From the NCBI GenBank assembly GCA_934631025.1, contig CAKTXR010000015.1, positions 1-55,326 on the forward strand: a stretch of DNA of 55,326 bases. Reading direction: 5' to 3'. Shown one piece after another: positions 43,135-52,054 of the stretch. A model generated the notes under the pieces. It was not told the origin of the DNA, searched no databases, and saw nothing but the letters and a program-made list of their open reading frames with translations. Position 1 is the stretch's first letter. The number at the start of each line of letters is the position of its first letter. The position numbers were made by a program, and so were the translations under genes. Source of the DNA: an uncultured Clostridia bacterium (GTDB taxonomy: Bacteria; Bacillota; Clostridia; Christensenellales; Aristaeellaceae).

Positions 43135-45837
43135 TTGAAGAAAATCATTGCTATCCTGTTGGCTGTTCTGATGGCCTGCCCCGTGCTCGCCGGCGCCGCG
43201 CTGGCGGACGAATACAATGACCCCACCTATGCCGGCGCTGATGCGTATATCGACGCAAACGACATCGCGCATCTCGTTGAGGCCGACGGTACCGACACCG
43301 CTCTGCCGCTCGAGTATGTCACCGAGATACTCGCTGTGACCGGCAAGGGAGTGGTCGCGCTGGCCGACCCCACCGGCGACAGCGCCTACCAGCTCGCCAT
43401 CGTCGAAAAGGGCGCTCAGAACGTGTTCACCATCGACGCGTGCAGCGGTCAGGCCGTCTATGTGGCCGACCACAATGCCGTCTACTATATCGCCTGCCCT
43501 GAAACCCGGCAGCTGATGAAGCTCGACCTGACCACGCTGGCCACATCGCCCGTTATGGAGCTGCCCGCCGAGGACTGTACGCTCTATGCGAGCATCGACG
43601 GACTGTGCGTCAGCGTACCTCAGGCCGACGGCAGCTACGAAACCAGCCTGTATGAGCCGGAAACCAACACGCTGCAGCCCTCCCGCCTGAAGGACGGCGC
43701 GATCTGGCAGAATTTCGGCACGTTCGAAACGCAGATACTGCCCGAGGGCGGCCTTGAGCTGCGCATGAAGGGTCAGGTCGACTGGCGGCTGATCACCAGC
43801 GACACCGTGACCGCCGTCACCGCGCTCAACAACCGCGTCTACTTCCTCGGCTCCTATGAGTTCGCCAAGATCTTGCGCGTCTATGACCTGACCGCCGGCC
43901 TGCTCAGCGACGCGCACATATTCAACCAATCCGCCGAGGATGTGCTCGCCGCCGGCAGCGACATGATATACGCCCTCGACACGACCGGCACAGTGCTCGG
44001 TCTCGACCCCAATACGCTGGTCGCCATGAAGAGCTGGAACCTCAACGTCAACTGGGCGATCATCGACCATCTCGTGGGTGCCAAACTGCAGGTGTGCGGC
44101 AACAAGCTGCTGGCCTACTACGCGACCACCAAGGAGACCGACACCGACGAAACGATCGCGCCCGTCGCGCTGCACGACGTGTTTGAGCTGACCCCGGCCG
44201 CCACCGCGACCCCGGCTGTCACCGCCACGCCCGCGCCCGCCTATTCCACGCTGAAGTCCGGCGACCGCGGCGACAATGTCCGCGCGCTGCAGGAGCGTCT
44301 CAACGCGCTGGGCTACAACAGCGGCAAGGCCGACGGCATCTATGGCGAAAAGACCGTCAGCGCTGTGACATGGTTCGCCGACGCGATCGGCGCGACTCAG
44401 GACGGCGTGGCCACCGCCGAGCTGCAGCGCCGCCTGTTTGCCGCGGACGCGCCCGCCTTTGTCGAGTATGTCCAGCTGGTGCGCGGCGGCCGCAGCGGCA
44501 TTCGCGTGCTGGCGCTCCAGAATCGTCTGCGTGATCTGGGCTATCTGGCCGACAAGGCGGACGGCCAGTTCGGCAGCCGCACGCAGAAGGCCGTCGTGCT
44601 GTTCCAGAGCGAGAACGGCCTGCGCGCGACCGGCGACGCGACCGTTGAAACGCTCAAGAAGCTGATGAGCAGCAAGGCCGCGAAGTGCTCCAGCTACATC
44701 GATCTTCAGTCCGGCGACAGCGGTATCCGCGTGACCGAGCTGAACAAGCGCCTGAACGAGCTGGGCTGCCTGATCGGCCCCGCCGAGGACACGTTTGGCC
44801 AGCGCACCGTCGACGCTCTGGCGCGCTTCTGCGCCGTCAACGGTCTGGCCGCGACCAAGAAGGCCAGCGCCGAGCTTCAGGAGACCATCTTCTCGAAGAG
44901 CGCCGCCGCCTATACCGACTATGTTGAGCTGAAGTACGGCGACAGCGACGACCGCGTGCTGAAGCTGCAGGATCGCCTGACCGAGCTGGGCTACTATGGC
45001 GGCGAGCATCGCGGCAACTTCCGCTCGATCACCAAGCAGGCCGTCATCGATTTCCAGAAGGCGAACGGCCTGAAGGACGACGGCGTGGCCACCGTCGAAA
45101 TGCAGAAGCTGCTCTATTCCGACGCGGCCAAGCCCGCGCCCACCGCCGCGCCCACGGCTGAACCCACCGCCACGCCCGAGCCGACCGCCACGCCCGATCC
45201 CAGCGCCTACACGGAGCTGAAGTACGGCGACGAGAACAGCGACAAGGTGCAGGCGCTCCAGCAGCGTCTGACCGAGCTGGGCTACTATGAGGGCAAGGTG
45301 CGCGGCAACTTCCACTATATGACCAAGCAGGCCGTCATGGACTTCCAGAAGGCGAACGGCCTGAAGGACGACGGCGTGGCCACCGTCGAGACGCAGGAGC
45401 TGCTGTTCTCCGACGCGGCCAAGTACAACCCCGCCAAGACGACCGCGACTCCCGAAGTCACGGCCACGCCCGAGGTCACTGCGACCCCTGAAGTCACCGT
45501 CACGCCCGAGCCTGCGCCCACCGTGCCGGCCGATCAGGTGGTTGACCAGACCGTGATCGACGCGATGGTGAAGTGGCTCAATGACAACCACGCGGTCACG
45601 CCCGCCTGGACGAGCAAGAGCGCGGTCAAGTGGATGCAGACCGTGCTGGTGAAGGACGGCAAGCTGGTACTGCCTGAGGGCAAGACCGAGCCGAGCGCGA
45701 TCTACGACAAGGACACGAAGGCCGCTGTGGCCGCCTATCAGCAGGCCGCGAACCTCACGCGTGACGATGACCATCTGGGCGTGATCGACGCGGAGACGCT
45801 GGCGCTGATCTGGACGACGGCGCAGGCGCAGGCGTAA
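43135..45837 (+). CDS. Secreted protein with multiple peptidoglycan-binding domains
   Basis: The 900-residue protein is chosen to start at TTG 43135, five bases after a perfect GGAGGTGA, and opens with a signal peptide (KKIIAILLAVLMACPVLAGAALA). Residues about 30-350 are beta-rich repeats that may form a propeller. Five PG_binding_1 units follow, near residues 370, 444, 521, 596 and 692. Each has the pattern GDxGxxVxxLQxRLxxLGY...F...T..AVxxFQxxNGL. A diverged sixth unit is at the C-terminus. Linkers are rich in Thr, Pro and Ala, with TPEVTATPEVTATPEV-type repeats. Units four and five are nearly identical in part, indicating recent duplication. It probably anchors to the cell wall or spore cortex. 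No hydrolase domain is present. Confidence 0.88.
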   Translation: MKKIIAILLAVLMACPVLAGAALADEYNDPTYAGADAYIDANDIAHLVEADGTDTALPLEYVTEILAVTGKGVVALADPTGDSAYQLAIVEKGAQNVFTIDACSGQAVYVADHNAVYYIACPETRQLMKLDLTTLATSPVMELPAEDCTLYASIDGLCVSVPQADGSYETSLYEPETNTLQPSRLKDGAIWQNFGTFETQILPEGGLELRMKGQVDWRLITSDTVTAVTALNNRVYFLGSYEFAKILRVYDLTAGLLSDAHIFNQSAEDVLAAGSDMIYALDTTGTVLGLDPNTLVAMKSWNLNVNWAIIDHLVGAKLQVCGNKLLAYYATTKETDTDETIAPVALHDVFELTPAATATPAVTATPAPAYSTLKSGDRGDNVRALQERLNALGYNSGKADGIYGEKTVSAVTWFADAIGATQDGVATAELQRRLFAADAPAFVEYVQLVRGGRSGIRVLALQNRLRDLGYLADKADGQFGSRTQKAVVLFQSENGLRATGDATVETLKKLMSSKAAKCSSYIDLQSGDSGIRVTELNKRLNELGCLIGPAEDTFGQRTVDALARFCAVNGLAATKKASAELQETIFSKSAAAYTDYVELKYGDSDDRVLKLQDRLTELGYYGGEHRGNFRSITKQAVIDFQKANGLKDDGVATVEMQKLLYSDAAKPAPTAAPTAEPTATPEPTATPDPSAYTELKYGDENSDKVQALQQRLTELGYYEGKVRGNFHYMTKQAVMDFQKANGLKDDGVATVETQELLFSDAAKYNPAKTTATPEVTATPEVTATPEVTVTPEPAPTVPADQVVDQTVIDAMVKWLNDNHAVTPAWTSKSAVKWMQTVLVKDGKLVLPEGKTEPSAIYDKDTKAAVAAYQQAANLTRDDDHLGVIDAETLALIWTTAQAQA

Positions 45838-45852
45838 CGAGCTGTTGTGCAT

Positions 45853-45893
45853 AAAAAAGGGGAACGTCATCCTGCGATGGCGTTCCCTTTTTG
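45853..45893. terminator. Terminator of the peptidoglycan-binding protein gene
   Basis: AAAAAGGGGAACGTCATC / GATGGCGTTCCCTTTTT, a 17-bp near-perfect stem with A and T tracts on both sides, 15 bp after the stop codon. Confidence 0.92.
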
Positions 45894-45931
45894 CGTACGT
45901 CGCCGCGCGGGAGACGTTCAAAGGTGCTGTT

Positions 45932-46060
45932 CCGCGCTGGCGCGGCGATATGTTTTCGTTGATCACAGGTTAGCGGATTGCAGGCCGGCGAAAGGTTGCG
46001 TTTGGCCGGTTATAGCTCCGGCTGAGACGTTTGTGCGCGCGGGGGCTTGACGGCGGGGCG
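45932..46060 (+). repeat. Structured intergenic repeat, copy B (5' part only)
   Basis: It has the hairpin CCGCG-CTGG-CGCGG and then the conserved block GCCGGCGAAAGGTTGCGTTTGGCCGGTTATAGCTCCGG in the same order as copies A, C and D, but stops before the central stems. With 46260-46368 it forms an inverted pair. Confidence 0.65.
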
Positions 46061-46259
46061 TGGGTGGGGGAGACGATCGGGGATTGGCGCGTTTCACGAA
46101 GCCCTTGCAACAGCTTTAATCTCCGGTATGCAACAGGCAGGCTTCTGCATCTATCGAAGCATGGCGGAACACCAACTACCGCCATGCCGTTCACGAGTGG
46201 TGGGGAAGGTTGTTCCCCATGGGTAAGACGCACACGCCAACGCTGAGCCGCGTTCCTCC

Positions 46260-46368
46260 GCGCGCATCCACGCTTGTGCCGGTCTATATCCGGCAGATAC
46301 AAACGCCGCGCCGGCCCGCAATACACTGACATATAATGGCAGACCGACGCGTCGCCGCGTCAGCGCGG
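46260..46368 (-). repeat. Structured intergenic repeat, copy B' (5' part, inverted)
   Basis: Read on the minus strand it gives CCGCG-CTGA-CGCGG, then GGCCGGCGCGG...TTTGTATCTGCCGGATATAGACCGGCACA, the 5' block of the family. The 200 bp between B and B' (46061-46259) are unlike the other copies and show no gene. The whole gap 45894-46463 is otherwise non-coding. Confidence 0.6.
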
Positions 46369-46463
46369 AATAACGCTCTTAATGCGACGGCCGCGCCATG
46401 AAAAACAGGCGGCTTTTTGTGCGCCGCCGTGTTGAAATGTGAACGAAACTATGCTATAATGAG

Positions 46464-46727
46464 TTAAAGAATGGCATTGAGCGCCGCGATCAGCGCTACG
46501 CCCGGCAGGCCCAGCGCGCCCACCGCCAGCGCGGAGAGCGGATTGAGCGGCAGGCTGTAGTTTACCAGCGCGCCGAAGCGATTGACGATCATCAGCGCCA
46601 GCGCGCCCAGGAGACTTCCCGCCATCAGCCGCCACATCAGCCGCATGGGCACCAGCAGCAGCCAGCCGATCAGGTAGAGCAGCGTCAGACCCAGCGCAAA
46701 GGCCACAATCAATTCCCACGAAATCAC
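46464..46727 (-). CDS. bofA: Pro-sigma-K processing inhibitor BofA family protein
   Basis: An 87-residue protein starting at GTG 46727 behind GAGGAGGGG. Two hydrophobic helices (LIVAFALGLTLLYLIGWLLLVPM and LMAGSLLGALALMIVNRFG) and the terminal block LPLNPLSALAVGALGLPGVALIAALNAIL are the BofA signature, especially the N-P-x-S-A-x-x-x-G-x-L-G-x-P-G. In Bacillus it holds the SpoIVFB protease inactive in the outer forespore membrane until sigma-K is needed. Its presence indicates a sporulating lineage. It is divergent from galM. Confidence 0.9.
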   Translation of the reverse strand: MISWELIVAFALGLTLLYLIGWLLLVPMRLMWRLMAGSLLGALALMIVNRFGALVNYSLPLNPLSALAVGALGLPGVALIAALNAIL

Positions 46728-46809
46728 GGCGCGTCCCCTCCTCTCGTCTGATCCATTGTACGGCGGGCGGCGGGGCGGTATGCGCAGATCCGAAAGGAGT
46801 TTGTTATCG

Positions 46810-47871
46810 ATGAGCATTTCCGTTAAGTCGTTCGGCCATCTGCCTTGCGGATGCGAGGCCAAGCTGTACACCATGACCAACAAGAGCGGCGCGTCCGTCT
46901 CCGTGACCAACTACGGCGGCATCCTCGTGAGCATCGTCGTGCCGGACAAGGCCGGCAAAATGGGCGACGTGCTGCTGGGCTATAGCAGCATTGAGGGCTA
47001 CGCGCCGGTCAATCCGGGCTATCTGGGCGCGCTGATCGGCCGCTATGCCAACCGCATCCACAACGGCCGCTTCCCCTTCCACGGCGAGACGATCCAGCTG
47101 GCGCAGAACTCCAACGGCCAGCACCTGCACGGCGGCAACGTTGGCTTCAACGCCAAGCTCTGGGACGTCGAGACGCGCGAGAACGCGGACGGCGACGAAC
47201 TGATCCTCACGCTGGTGAGTGCGGACGGCGAGGAGAACTACCCCGGCGAGCTGCGCGTCACCGTGACCTATGGCTGGAACGAGAAAGACGAGCTGTCGCT
47301 GCACTACGAGGCGGTTTCCGACAAGGACACCATCTGCAACCTGACCAACCATTCCTACTTCAACCTCGAGGGCGACGCGTTCGGCACGGCGGCCAACCAC
47401 ACCGTGCGCATCGACGCGGATCGCTTTACGCCGATGGACAAGGACAGCATTCCGACCGGCGAGCTGCGCGACGTGACCGGTACGCCGTTCGATCTGCGCG
47501 CGGGCAAGGTGCTCGCCGACGGCTTTGCGTGCGAAAAAGACGACGAACAGCTGACATTCGGCCAGGGCTACGACCACAACTTCGTGCTCAACGGCGCAGG
47601 GATGCGCGAGTTCGCCGAGGTGAGCGCGCCGGTGAGCGGCCGCGTGATGCGCGTGTCGACCGACCTGCCCGGCGTGCAGCTGTATACCGGCAACATGATC
47701 GACTGCTTCAAGCCGGGCAAGTGCGGCCGCGTGTATCAGAAGCGCGACGCGCTGTGCCTGGAGACGCAGTTCTTCCCGGACACGCCGAACAACCCCGCCT
47801 TCCCCAGCTGCGAGCTGAAGAAGGGCGAGAAGTACGACCACACGACGGTGTTCGCGTTCTCCGTGAAGTAA
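46810..47871 (+). CDS. galM: Aldose 1-epimerase (mutarotase)
   Basis: The 353-residue mutarotase interconverts the alpha and beta anomers of galactose and other aldoses. The family landmarks are present: GRYANRI near residue 78, LHGG near 104, NHSYFNL with catalytic acid H181, and LETQFFPDTPNNP with catalytic base E318. Length matches bacterial GalM. The ATG at 46810 follows AAAGGAG at slightly long spacing (11 bp); an earlier in-frame ATG at 46756 has no support. No other Leloir pathway gene is adjacent. Confidence 0.95.
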   Translation: MSISVKSFGHLPCGCEAKLYTMTNKSGASVSVTNYGGILVSIVVPDKAGKMGDVLLGYSSIEGYAPVNPGYLGALIGRYANRIHNGRFPFHGETIQLAQNSNGQHLHGGNVGFNAKLWDVETRENADGDELILTLVSADGEENYPGELRVTVTYGWNEKDELSLHYEAVSDKDTICNLTNHSYFNLEGDAFGTAANHTVRIDADRFTPMDKDSIPTGELRDVTGTPFDLRAGKVLADGFACEKDDEQLTFGQGYDHNFVLNGAGMREFAEVSAPVSGRVMRVSTDLPGVQLYTGNMIDCFKPGKCGRVYQKRDALCLETQFFPDTPNNPAFPSCELKKGEKYDHTTVFAFSVK

Positions 47872-47971
47872 GGCGGGCGAGATCCGCATGCCGCCGCAGC
47901 GCGAAGCGCCATGAAGTGCGTCCGGCGGGGCAAGGGTTCTTTGGCGTAGGTCTGCTGTGCGCTGGTTCGGT

Positions 47972-48193
47972 GATTTGTGCGAATCGGAACGATCATCGCA
48001 TCGCATCCGAGCAATGCTGAGGAGAATTCCCGCCAACGCATACCGCTACGGCGTGAAAAGTGTTGATAGGGGGAGCAGTCGTTTGGTGCAGGCTCAGCGC
48101 GGCTTTCGCTGTGCGTGAATCGGAAGCATCGCATTGTCTTTTGAAAACTGCTGCGGAAAATCCCCGCCAACGCACTCCGACGTGCGCCTTCCA
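47972..48193. repeat. Imperfect direct repeat of about 90 bp, two units
   Basis: Unit one (about 47972-48060) and unit two (about 48101-48193) share GTGCG..AATCGGAA.CATCGCAT and, further on, GAATTCCCGCCAACGCA versus AAATCCCCGCCAACGCA. This fills most of the gap 47872-48290; no gene is seen in it. Confidence 0.5.
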
Positions 48194-48223
48194 CACGCCC
48201 TCGTAAAATTCACAAATCCATAG

Positions 48224-48262
48224 CAAAAGAAGCGTCCGCTCCATGCAGACGCTTCCTTTTTG
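48224..48262. terminator. Terminator behind the beta-helix gene
   Basis: GAAGCGTC / GACGCTTC arms with TTTTT on the plus strand and TTTTGC on the minus strand; it closes the minus-strand gene at 48291. Confidence 0.8.
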
Positions 48263-48290
48263 TGTAAATTGTGTAATGAACGAGCGGGAA

Positions 48291-49667
48291 TCAGCTCTCG
48301 CGCAGCGCGATGACCACCGGATCAATGTCGCCGTTGACGGTTTTAAGCGTCTCCTCGGCCTGCTCGTCCATGCAATAGGTCTCGCCGAACAGCCATGCGA
48401 ACGGCTTGCCCTCCGGCTGGATGTAGGTGTTTCGGCTGAACACCGTGTTGTGGTTGCCCGGATAGTCGGACTCGCGGATCAGATAACCCAGGCAGCGGTC
48501 GAAGATGTTGTTCTCGACCAGATAGTCGCGCGTGTCGTCGGGACAGGAGCCGGCGCTGAACATCGGCGCATGCGTCTCGCGGCCCGGGCAGCCCCAGCCG
48601 CAGCCGCCCATGCGGCAGAAATTGCGCGCAATGTGAATGTTCTCCGATTTCATCGTGCCGCCCTCGACACGCGGATTGTAGTATTCCAGCGACCAGAAGC
48701 AGTATTCGATCAGGTTGTCCTCGTAACGGATGTTGCACATCTGCGACCGAGAATAGCCCACCGGCGTGAACTGATGGGTGATGCCGGTGTCGTAGATCTG
48801 ATACATCCAGTTGTTTTTGACGGTAATGCCGTCGTTGGACATCCACAGCTCGACCGCGTTGCCGTAGCGCACGTTCTCGCCGCCGATGAATCCGCGCAGG
48901 ATCGAGCCGCCGAGATAGCAGAATATACAATTCTGGATGGTAATATCCTTGCAATCCGGATAAACGCGCAGGCCGTGCGCGCCGGTATAGCGGATGTCGA
49001 GGTTGTCGAACACGATGTCATGGCTGCGCGCGTCCACGGTGATGAGGTTGTAGCAGGTGCCCAGCTCGATGGACGTGTAAACGTCGCCGGGGTTGCCCGC
49101 GCTGCAATAGAGGAAGAGATCGTCGTTTCGCAGATTTGAGAAAAACTCGCCGTCGGCCTTCAGGTCTTTCTCATTTTCAAAGTCGTCGAGCGTGGGGATG
49201 CGCTTCACGCCGCAGACGTCGTCGTATTTGCCGGGCACAGGGGTGTGATCGAGCGCGACGATGCCGACGTTATTGAGCGGCTCGGTGCAGCGCCAGACGT
49301 TCTCGAAGTCGGTTTTCTCCCAAAGCGCGGGGTCGGCGTAGTTCTTGAAGGAGCCGTTGATGATGGGCTTTGCGCCCTCGCCGTAGGCGGAGTAGGTCAC
49401 GCCGGAGCGCGCGCAGATATGGCCGCGATATACGCCGCCGCGCTCAAAAAGCACGCTGTCGCCGTATTCGAAGCGCATACCGTTGAGCCGGAGCGTGCTG
49501 TGAATGGCGGTTTTCGGGGTCAGGCCGTCGTTTCCATCATAGCCGTGCTCGGAAACGTAGATCACGCGGCCGCTGCTGCCGATGGTCGACACGGCGCTGA
49601 GCACGGCCTTTTTCATCAGCTCAGCCTTGTAATCGAGGTGCGAGGGATACTTGTCTGCAAAAATCAT
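48291..49667 (-). CDS. Right-handed parallel beta-helix protein, pectate-lyase-like fold
   Basis: The 458-residue protein begins at ATG 49667 behind AGGAGA and has no signal peptide. The N-terminal YVSEHGYDGNDGLTPKTAIHS is the typical opening (S-x-x-G-x-D-G-x-x-P) of polysaccharide lyase/glycosidase beta-helix proteins. Repeated coils follow: HDIVFDNLDIRYTG, KDITIQNCIF, DGITVKNNWMYQ, ENIHIARNF. No catalytic residues can be assigned with confidence. It may process an acidic oligosaccharide in the cytoplasm, like the beta-helix gene at 2356, but its codon use is normal for this chromosome. Confidence 0.8.
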   Translation of the reverse strand: MIFADKYPSHLDYKAELMKKAVLSAVSTIGSSGRVIYVSEHGYDGNDGLTPKTAIHSTLRLNGMRFEYGDSVLFERGGVYRGHICARSGVTYSAYGEGAKPIINGSFKNYADPALWEKTDFENVWRCTEPLNNVGIVALDHTPVPGKYDDVCGVKRIPTLDDFENEKDLKADGEFFSNLRNDDLFLYCSAGNPGDVYTSIELGTCYNLITVDARSHDIVFDNLDIRYTGAHGLRVYPDCKDITIQNCIFCYLGGSILRGFIGGENVRYGNAVELWMSNDGITVKNNWMYQIYDTGITHQFTPVGYSRSQMCNIRYEDNLIEYCFWSLEYYNPRVEGGTMKSENIHIARNFCRMGGCGWGCPGRETHAPMFSAGSCPDDTRDYLVENNIFDRCLGYLIRESDYPGNHNTVFSRNTYIQPEGKPFAWLFGETYCMDEQAEETLKTVNGDIDPVVIALRES

Positions 49668-49741
49668 GGTGCATTTCTCCTGTAAAAAGTCGTTTTTGTC
49701 CAAGAATCGCGGGGGATGAATTTCGCTTTGCCGGCGCTTGT

Positions 49742-50383
49742 CCGCGCTGACGCGGCGCGGCGTTGGCGGGTTATTATACGCGCGTGAATTGTGCACCGGC
49801 GAAATGTTGCGTTCGGCCGGTTGTAGCTCCGGCACAGGCGTGGGTGGGGGCGGGTGGGAGAACCCCTCCGGTTTCGCTGCGCTCAACCACCTCCCCTTTC
49901 AGGGGAGGCTTTTGGTGCGCTTAACGTTACAGAGTGCCTCCCCTGAAAGGGGAGGTGTCGCCGCAGGCGACGGAGGGGTTATCCTGCTCGCACGCCGCGT
50001 CTTGCGTTCGCATTTCGCCTATCATACGTTTCTATCAGAATATTTTGCGTGCATCTCACGCCTGCTGTTTGCCGCGCGCGCCAAACAGAGACGGCTTGCG
50101 GCAGGCTCCGTTTCTGTTCCGCGAGGGTCGGGATCGCCGGTAGAGCGTTCTCGAACGGCGTGCGGTTATCGAACTTTGTGGGTTCACTTGGGGCTTGTGC
50201 GTTTCTTTGCGGCGATCCCGACGAGAGAACGAAATCAGCGACGCGACATGGGTGTGCTTTTGCGAAAACACATTGGCCTTGCCATGTTTTCCGCGGGGAG
50301 AACGCTGGGGCTGCGCGCCCCAGACTGCGCCAAAGAGTCATTGACTCTCTGGACTCTCTTCATTTGATTCGCAGCGTGGGTAC
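49742..50383 (+). repeat. Structured intergenic repeat, copy C
   Basis: The fullest copy, covering most of the gap 49668-50422. The 5' hairpin CCGCG-CTGA-CGCGG is at 49742-49755. The CTGCTGTTTG/CAAACAG stem lies near 50060-50095. The arms GTCGGGATCGCCG and CGGCGATCCCGAC (50128 and 50210 regions) can pair over about 80 nt. Hairpins CTGGGGCTGCGCGCCCCAG and CCAAAGAGTCATTGACTCTC follow near 50310-50350, ending at TTTGATTCGC. A 120-bp small inverted-repeat element is nested at 49861-49980. Confidence 0.8.
49861..49980. mobile_element. MITE-like element nested in copy C
   Basis: Exactly 120 bp with 10-bp perfect terminal inverted repeats (AACCCCTCCG / CGGAGGGGTT) and internal GC-rich palindromes (CCTCCCCTTTCAGGGGAGG and CCTCCCCTGAAAGGGGAGG). 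It has no coding capacity. Copy D of the host repeat lacks it at the same place, while copy E has a related element at the same site. Confidence 0.7.
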
Positions 50384-50422
50384 GGAAAGCGCAGCGAAGG
50401 CCGTTCGGGTGCAGCGCAGCTG

Positions 50423-51277
50423 CTAGCGAGCGCCCGCCGCACAGCGCTCCACCAGCGTCGCCACGCGGCACGCCCGCCCATACGCCAGCGCCAGATACTG
50501 CTCCAGCGGCAGCGCGGCATAGCCGTCGTTCTCGTGGCGATTCGGCTTGGTCAGCGTGTTCAGCTCGAACGTCAGCGGCCCGCTGAAGCCGCATTCGTTC
50601 AGCCGCCGCGCAATGCCGTCCCAGTCGCCGATTCCGTCGAACGGCAGCAGGTGCAGATCGTCGATGTAGGTGATCTCGCCGTCGAAATCGCGTATGCCGA
50701 GGTTGTCGTTCAGGTGGGTGGCGATCAGCCGGTCGCCGTAGAGCGCGGTCATGTCGCGGCTGTGGTTGTAGCACAGCTCGTGGCCGGTGTCCCAGCAGAA
50801 GCCGACCGCCGGAATATCGCGGCACGCGTCCATCACCGCGGCCAGATACTCCTCGCCCTCGGTGTTCTCGACGGCCAGCCGCACGCCCAGCGTTTCCGCC
50901 TCGCGCGCCAGCCGCACAAAGCGTTCCACGCCGATCTCCGTGGGCGTGTGCTCCTTAAAGCCGATAAACGCGTGCGCGACCATGATCGGCACGGCGTTGT
51001 CCGCGCAGACGCGCAGGCAGTCGATCAGCTCGGCCAGCGCACCGTCGCCGGCTTCACCGCCCCGCCACATCTCGGCCATGCGCGTGAACGGCGCGTGGAT
51101 CGACTGATACAGCATATTTTCCGCGCGCGCTGTGGCGGCATAGCGCGCAATGTCCTCGTCGGGCGTCCAGCCGGTAAAAAAGCCCTCGAAGCCGGCGGCG
51201 GCGAACAGGCGGATCTGCTCGACGACCGGCCGTGCGAACTGGCCGCTCGTGGCCAGGCACAGCTTTCTCTTCCACAT
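50423..51277 (-). CDS. Sugar phosphate isomerase/epimerase family TIM-barrel protein
   Basis: The 284-residue TIM barrel of the AP-endonuclease-2 superfamily carries strand-end residues for metal binding: the histidine in YQSIHAPF, the glutamate in LAVENTEG, the aspartate and histidine in CWDTGHE, the histidine in ATHLNDN and the glutamate in LTFELN. The start at ATG 51277 is favoured over ATG 51283 because AAGGAG is seven bases before the former and one before the latter. It stands alone, between repeat copies C and D. The substrate is unknown; many relatives isomerise inositol-derived or keto-sugars. Confidence 0.85.
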   Translation of the reverse strand: MWKRKLCLATSGQFARPVVEQIRLFAAAGFEGFFTGWTPDEDIARYAATARAENMLYQSIHAPFTRMAEMWRGGEAGDGALAELIDCLRVCADNAVPIMVAHAFIGFKEHTPTEIGVERFVRLAREAETLGVRLAVENTEGEEYLAAVMDACRDIPAVGFCWDTGHELCYNHSRDMTALYGDRLIATHLNDNLGIRDFDGEITYIDDLHLLPFDGIGDWDGIARRLNECGFSGPLTFELNTLTKPNRHENDGYAALPLEQYLALAYGRACRVATLVERCAAGAR

Positions 51278-51467
51278 GGTCATTCTCCTTGCCCCGCGCC
51301 GTTTTGAGCGCGGTGTACAAATCTCATCGCTCCTATTATAGGCGTTTTTTCCGCGCACGGCAAGAGAAACTTTGCGAAAAAAAGCGCCGCGGGCCGAAAA
51401 TGCGTCACGGCGGCAGGCGTTTCTTCCCATTATAATAAGGCGTGCGAGCGGTTTGTCCCGCGTCCGT

Positions 51468-51996
51468 CCGCGCTGACGCGGCGATGCGTTTTTCCACTTC
51501 ATTGGATAGTGAATAGTGCGCCGGCGAGATGTTGCGTTTGGCCGGATATAGGCCGGCACAGGCGTGGGTGGGCGCGGGGGTCGGTCTGCGCGGCGCGTAC
51601 GGTTCTATTGCCGCGTCTTGCGTTCGCATTTCGCCTACCATACATTTCTATTGGAATGTTTTATGTTCGTCCTACGCCTGCTGTTTGCCGCACAGCGCCA
51701 AACAGGACGGCTTGCGACAGGTTCCGTTTCTATTCCGCGTGGGTCGAGATTGCCATTAGAGCGTTCTCAAATGTTATGCGGTTATCGAACTTGCTTGGTT
51801 TACTTCAGGCTTGTGGGTTTCTTTCCGGCGATCCCGACAAACGGGGGATGAGTTGGCAGCATAGTGTAGGTACATTTTGCGTGAATATATTGTCTTTGGA
51901 ATGCTTTCCGCGGGGAGAACGCTGGGGCTGCGCGCCCCAGACTGCGCCAAAGAGACATTGGCTCTCTGGACTTTCTTCATTTGATTTGCGGCGTAG
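51468..51996 (+). repeat. Structured intergenic repeat, copy D
   Basis: It lies in the gap 51278-52288. Order and hairpins match copy C: CCGCG-CTGA-CGCGG, GCGCCGGCGAGATG...GGCCGGATATAGGCCGG, CTGCTGTTTG...CAAACAG, GGCGATCCCGAC, GCTGGGGCTGCGCGCCCCAG, CCAAAGAGACATTGGCTCTC, TTTGATTTGCGGCG. It lacks the nested element and is the uninterrupted state at that site. Confidence 0.8.
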
Positions 51997-52054
51997 GTGC
52001 AAAAGCAATGCAATGCCTTTCAGGAACAGCAAAGGCCTGCTTTTTGCACATCCA

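Noticed and set aside
43105..45966. 953-residue open frame on the minus strand opposite the peptidoglycan-binding protein
   Set aside because: It mirrors the repeat structure of the real gene and has no coherent domain or ribosome site.
49861..49980. Insertion sequence
   Set aside because: Only 120 bp, with no room for a transposase; at most a non-autonomous element.
50049..50426. Several 60-200-residue open frames inside the long intergenic repeats
   Set aside because: Frames differ between copies, start sites are not conserved and the DNA is constrained as hairpins, so coding is unlikely.
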